Origin: Pedobacter sp. MC2016-24
Lineage (GTDB): Bacteria > Bacteroidota > Bacteroidia > Sphingobacteriales > Sphingobacteriaceae
Direction: 5' to 3'
DNA length: 64,000 bases
Assembly (NCBI RefSeq): GCF_015223055.1
Contig: NZ_JADFBX010000006.1
Span: forward strand, 124,001-188,000
The notes under the pieces were generated by a model, which was not told the DNA's origin, made no database searches, and was given only the letters and a program-made list of their open reading frames with translations. The position numbers were made by a program, and so were the translations under genes. Numbering within the stretch: position 1 is the first letter of the stretch; each line of letters starts with the position of its first letter. Shown piece by piece: positions 60,842 to 64,000 of this stretch.

Positions 60842-63800
60842 ATGTTCAAAAATATGCAAAAAGGATTAAAACTATATCCTTCAATTCGATTTATTATGAA
60901 ATGCTCTTTTATCCTCATTGCGGTTCAGCTTACCTTCATGGGTATGTTGCTGGCCAGCAATGTGAAGAGTCAGGATCTTGATCATAAAATAAGCCTGCGT
61001 TTAGAGAACGTGACGGTGGCGAAAGCTTTGTCGGTTATTGCTAAGGAGAGCAACATTAAGTTTTCTATCCGGGAGCAATCTGTGCAAGCTGTAAAAAAGA
61101 ATGTAAACCTGATCGCTACGCAGATTACGATCCGCGATGCGATTAATAAGTTACTTGCCAATACCAATTTACAATACAAGGCAGTAGAAGGGTATATTGT
61201 TATCGACAGTAAACCTGTACCCATTGTGGTAACGGGAACCGTTATTGATGAGAAGAACCGCGAAACACTGATTGGTGTGAGCATTAAAGTGAAAGGTAGT
61301 AGTGGCGGCACCTCAACGGATATGAATGGCAAGTTTAAAATGACCATCCCTGAAGGCGGAGCCGTATTACAGGTTTCCTATATGGGATATCAGATGCGTG
61401 AAATCAAGGTAGATGCCAATAGTAAAGACATCACCATCGCTTTGCGTGCTTCTGCAACGCAACTGGGAGAGGTTACTGTACAGGCAAGAAGGAAAACAAA
61501 CACAGAAGTCGCCGTTCTGGATGAAAGGAAGAAATCTGCTACCATCCAGGATGCAATTTCTTCGCAGCTGATTGAGCGTACAGGAAGTGTGACCACTACG
61601 CAGGCACTCCAAAGGGTATCTGGTGTAACGGTAACCGATGATAAATATGTGGCCATACGGGGACTGGGTGATAGAAGCGTTATCGGTCAGCTGAATGGCG
61701 TACGTTTGGCTTCTTCTGATCCTGATCGCAGTGCCATTCCACTGGATCTGGTACCTGCTTCCTTACTGGATAACATTACCATTTATAAAAGTATCACACC
61801 GGATAAGCCCGCAGATGCCGCAGCTGGTATTGTAGAACTAAAAACCAAGTCGGTACCCGATAGTCTGATTGTTAACGTAATTGTACAGAGCGGGTTTAAT
61901 TCCAATATCGGGATTGGTGGCTCACACAACAGTTTTTACAATAGTGATATGGGTTTTTTAGGGCTTAATATCAACAAAAAGAATCTGTCACAAGACTTTC
62001 TTAACCTTTCTAAACAATATAAAGGTGGCCTGACACAGATACAAAATATGATTACCAATAGTGGTTATAGTCCTTCCGTGAAACAAGAAGTGGGACGCAT
62101 TAACGGGATTATGCAGGGATTCGACCCGGTTATGACCACAAAGTATAAGCAGTCGCCAATAAATCAACTGTATTCTGCAACCTTCGGTAACAGTTATACC
62201 TTATTTAAGAAACATAAACTGGGTGTGATTGCCGGGGCGAATTATTACAGCAGGACAACTGATATTTCTGACGGTGATGTTCAGCAATACAGCATTTATC
62301 AGGGGGTAGTTACTGGAAATCCACAGGTTCAGAGTCCGAGAAATATTCCTAACTACATTACCCCTAACAGTCTTTTTATGGGTAAATATCAGACTTATAA
62401 GGAGAACACAGGTACAGAAACGCTGAATTATGGTACACTTTTAGGCCTCACCTATCGGTTTAACCCAAGACACGAAATCAGTATGCAGTATTTGGGTAGC
62501 TGGGGGGCTGAAACACAGGCAACACACCTGAACGGAAGGTACGAATATACAGGCTTGCCTGGAGATGTTAAAAGTACCATTTACTCTTTGAAGCAATCTT
62601 ACCGAAAGCTAAATACATTTAATCTACAAGGGGAACATAAATTTCTTGACGCAGCGTATTCGCCGAGATTGAGTTACAATATCGCATCGTCAAGAGCAGG
62701 ACAGAACGATCCAGACTACCGTTTTGTCACCCTCGCAGACTATTCGCCGAGGGGAGGGGCGTATTATAGCCGACCCGTTCTGGGACCAGCAAATGGTTCT
62801 GATGAGTATGTCTACACAGACCATCTTTATGCGCTTAGTTCCGGATATGTAAATGGTTTTGGTGCTTATGGGATCATACAGGCGGAGCCTAACGGGCGTC
62901 GTTATAGAAATCTGGATGAAAAAAATTATAACTATAAAGCAGATTTAATCATCCCATTCAAACTGTTTGGGAGCAGACAGGAGCTAAAAACAGGGCTGAA
63001 CTACCTGAACCGCGACCGCATTTTCACCGAAAATGTATTGTTTCTGCCGGGATCGAATTTCTCCTCGCAGAAAACGCTGCCTTTATACCAGATTAATGGT
63101 AATCTGGACAGATTGGTGAGTAACGATATTGTGGGTATTCATTTGCCTGTAGCAGGTGGTGCTGAAGGTGCGGGGCCTATAGGTGGTTTTCTGTACAACA
63201 GCCAGAAATCTCCAAACAACTATACCGGATTTTTCGAAACCAAGGCAGGATACGCCATGCTTGATTTAAAAATAACTAAAGATTTGAGGATCACTGGAGG
63301 AGTTCGTTTTGAATCAACCAATATCCAATCTGCTGTAGATACTGCAAATGTTTTTCTTGATCCGCAACTGACCGCTCCTGGTGTTGGGGGGACTAAGATC
63401 CCTTTGTCGCAGATCAGTCCAAACTCGGTTTACAAAGTAGGATATAAACCTTATTATTCACTTAACGCGACCTACAATTATCAGGAAAACATGAATTTTC
63501 GTGCTGGATACAATACAACGCTGGCACGACCGGAATTAAGAGAAATTACAAATGTATTTGAATTTGATGCCTTCCAGATGGGCCTGGTTGTTGGGAACCC
63601 AAATTTAATCAATCAGTCTACGCAAAATCTTGATTTTCGCTGGGAATGGTTTCCCAACAATGGAGAAGTCATCGCATTTTCATTGTTTGGTAAACGCATA
63701 AAAAACCAATTGTACAAAGTGTTTAACCTGCAAACAAGTGGGCTTGCGGCAACCTATCCGGAATATCCAACCATCAGGTTTGAAAATGATCCGAACATTG

Positions 63801-64000
63801 GTAAGGTTTGGGGAGTGGAAATCGAAATCGTGAAGGATCTTGGTCGCATATGGGATCCGCTTAAAAATTTCTTTGTCGGTTCAAACCTGCTTTTGGCAGA
63901 AAGCGACATCAAAAAATCCCCGGCAAGGCTGGAAGCAAACCGCTCACTGGACCGCCATTCGCCAGACAATAGCCCTTTGTTTGAACAGGCGCCATACTCC
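60842..64000 (+). CDS. STN-domain TonB-dependent receptor (SusC-like transducer), 3' end beyond window
   Basis: The frame is open from the ATG at 60842 to the last base (1053 codons, no stop), so the C-terminal end is missing; ATGs at 60854 and 60896 are alternatives. After a signal region there is an STN (secretin/TonB short N-terminal) domain (about residues 45-120: ISLRLENVTVAKALSVIAKESNIKFSI...), a carboxypeptidase-regulatory-like domain (about 122-205: VTGTVIDEKNRETLIGVSIKVKGSSGG), a plug (about 225-345: SSQLIERTGSVTTTQALQRVSGVTVTDDKYVAIRGLGDRSV) and barrel strands. The STN domain contacts FecR to switch on the sigma factor encoded upstream. The last residues visible (LFEQAPYS) are near the barrel end. 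Confidence 0.9.
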   Translation, partial: MFKNMQKGLKLYPSIRFIMKCSFILIAVQLTFMGMLLASNVKSQDLDHKISLRLENVTVAKALSVIAKESNIKFSIREQSVQAVKKNVNLIATQITIRDAINKLLANTNLQYKAVEGYIVIDSKPVPIVVTGTVIDEKNRETLIGVSIKVKGSSGGTSTDMNGKFKMTIPEGGAVLQVSYMGYQMREIKVDANSKDITIALRASATQLGEVTVQARRKTNTEVAVLDERKKSATIQDAISSQLIERTGSVTTTQALQRVSGVTVTDDKYVAIRGLGDRSVIGQLNGVRLASSDPDRSAIPLDLVPASLLDNITIYKSITPDKPADAAAGIVELKTKSVPDSLIVNVIVQSGFNSNIGIGGSHNSFYNSDMGFLGLNINKKNLSQDFLNLSKQYKGGLTQIQNMITNSGYSPSVKQEVGRINGIMQGFDPVMTTKYKQSPINQLYSATFGNSYTLFKKHKLGVIAGANYYSRTTDISDGDVQQYSIYQGVVTGNPQVQSPRNIPNYITPNSLFMGKYQTYKENTGTETLNYGTLLGLTYRFNPRHEISMQYLGSWGAETQATHLNGRYEYTGLPGDVKSTIYSLKQSYRKLNTFNLQGEHKFLDAAYSPRLSYNIASSRAGQNDPDYRFVTLADYSPRGGAYYSRPVLGPANGSDEYVYTDHLYALSSGYVNGFGAYGIIQAEPNGRRYRNLDEKNYNYKADLIIPFKLFGSRQELKTGLNYLNRDRIFTENVLFLPGSNFSSQKTLPLYQINGNLDRLVSNDIVGIHLPVAGGAEGAGPIGGFLYNSQKSPNNYTGFFETKAGYAMLDLKITKDLRITGGVRFESTNIQSAVDTANVFLDPQLTAPGVGGTKIPLSQISPNSVYKVGYKPYYSLNATYNYQENMNFRAGYNTTLARPELREITNVFEFDAFQMGLVVGNPNLINQSTQNLDFRWEWFPNNGEVIAFSLFGKRIKNQLYKVFNLQTSGLAATYPEYPTIRFENDPNIGKVWGVEIEIVKDLGRIWDPLKNFFVGSNLLLAESDIKKSPARLEANRSLDRHSPDNSPLFEQAPYS

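Noticed and set aside
60982-61656. Minus-strand open frames inside the STN receptor gene
   Set aside because: The plus-strand frame is open for 1053 codons with clear STN, regulatory and plug domains.
1-64000. CRISPR arrays, tRNA/rRNA genes, insertion sequences, phage genes
   Set aside because: I looked for repeat-spacer periodicity, T-loop motifs and transposase or integrase genes and saw none.

Overview
The window looks like a chromosomal piece of a Bacteroidota bacterium, most likely Sphingobacteriaceae and Pedobacter-like. The grounds are three SusC-type TonB receptors and two SusD lipoproteins, an ECF sigma/FecR/STN-receptor module, a DUF6266 protein, many lipoproteins with an SCK-type lipobox, an AT-rich background, and repeated TAnnTTTG boxes in front of genes, which is the Bacteroidota -7 promoter element. 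I saw no rRNA, tRNA, CRISPR array, insertion sequence or phage gene. Species-level placement is inference.

Layout. 1-5.1 kb (+): end of a SusC gene, a SusD lipoprotein, a PhoPQ-activated/PqaA-like secreted hydrolase and a secreted esterase-glycerophosphodiesterase fusion, closed by a strong hairpin. 5.1-8.8 kb: DUF6266 protein, an orphan ECF sigma factor, a small lipoprotein, an unknown secreted protein and a formylglycine-generating-enzyme-like protein with both catalytic cysteines. 8.8-18.5 kb (-): a compact six-gene operon, SusC-SusD-DoxX-like-DoxX-like-secreted CxCP protein-Tat-exported MBL/rhodanese protein; this is the best candidate for an undescribed system, probably sulfur related. 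19-22.7 kb (+): MscS channel and a beta-barrel protein with a 20-bp palindrome just upstream.

22.7-36.4 kb (-): an OmpR-type two-component pair followed by mgtC, mgtA, a CzcB/CzcA/CzcC-type metal efflux system, a GNAT acetyltransferase and gamma-glutamyltransferase, all one direction with short gaps. Between the kinase and mgtC lie 11-bp phased repeats, a -7 box, and a leader whose 22-bp perfect hairpin contains the mgtC start codon.

36.5-48.9 kb: a sigma-like protein overlapping an anti-sigma/cupin protein, an RhtA-like exporter, an LLM flavin monooxygenase, AlkC-like repair protein, VOC protein, exonuclease III, a TetR-like protein without a DNA-binding domain, a small lipoprotein, DUF2071, cobalamin-dependent ribonucleotide reductase, a DUF4142-like lipoprotein and a class V aminotransferase. 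49-58.9 kb: TonB receptor, Crp-family regulator, diheme cytochrome c, pirin, a degenerate receiver domain, FKBP isomerase, OmpA lipoprotein, alkaline phosphatase and PAP2 phosphatase. 58.9-64 kb (+): ECF sigma, FecR anti-sigma, a structured leader, and an STN-domain TonB receptor cut by the window end.

The LLM monooxygenase (38.8 kb) and pirin (54.4 kb) genes share an identical 17-bp upstream element at almost the same distance from a -7 box, suggesting a common regulator. All functional statements rest on motifs read by eye; no database search was run.
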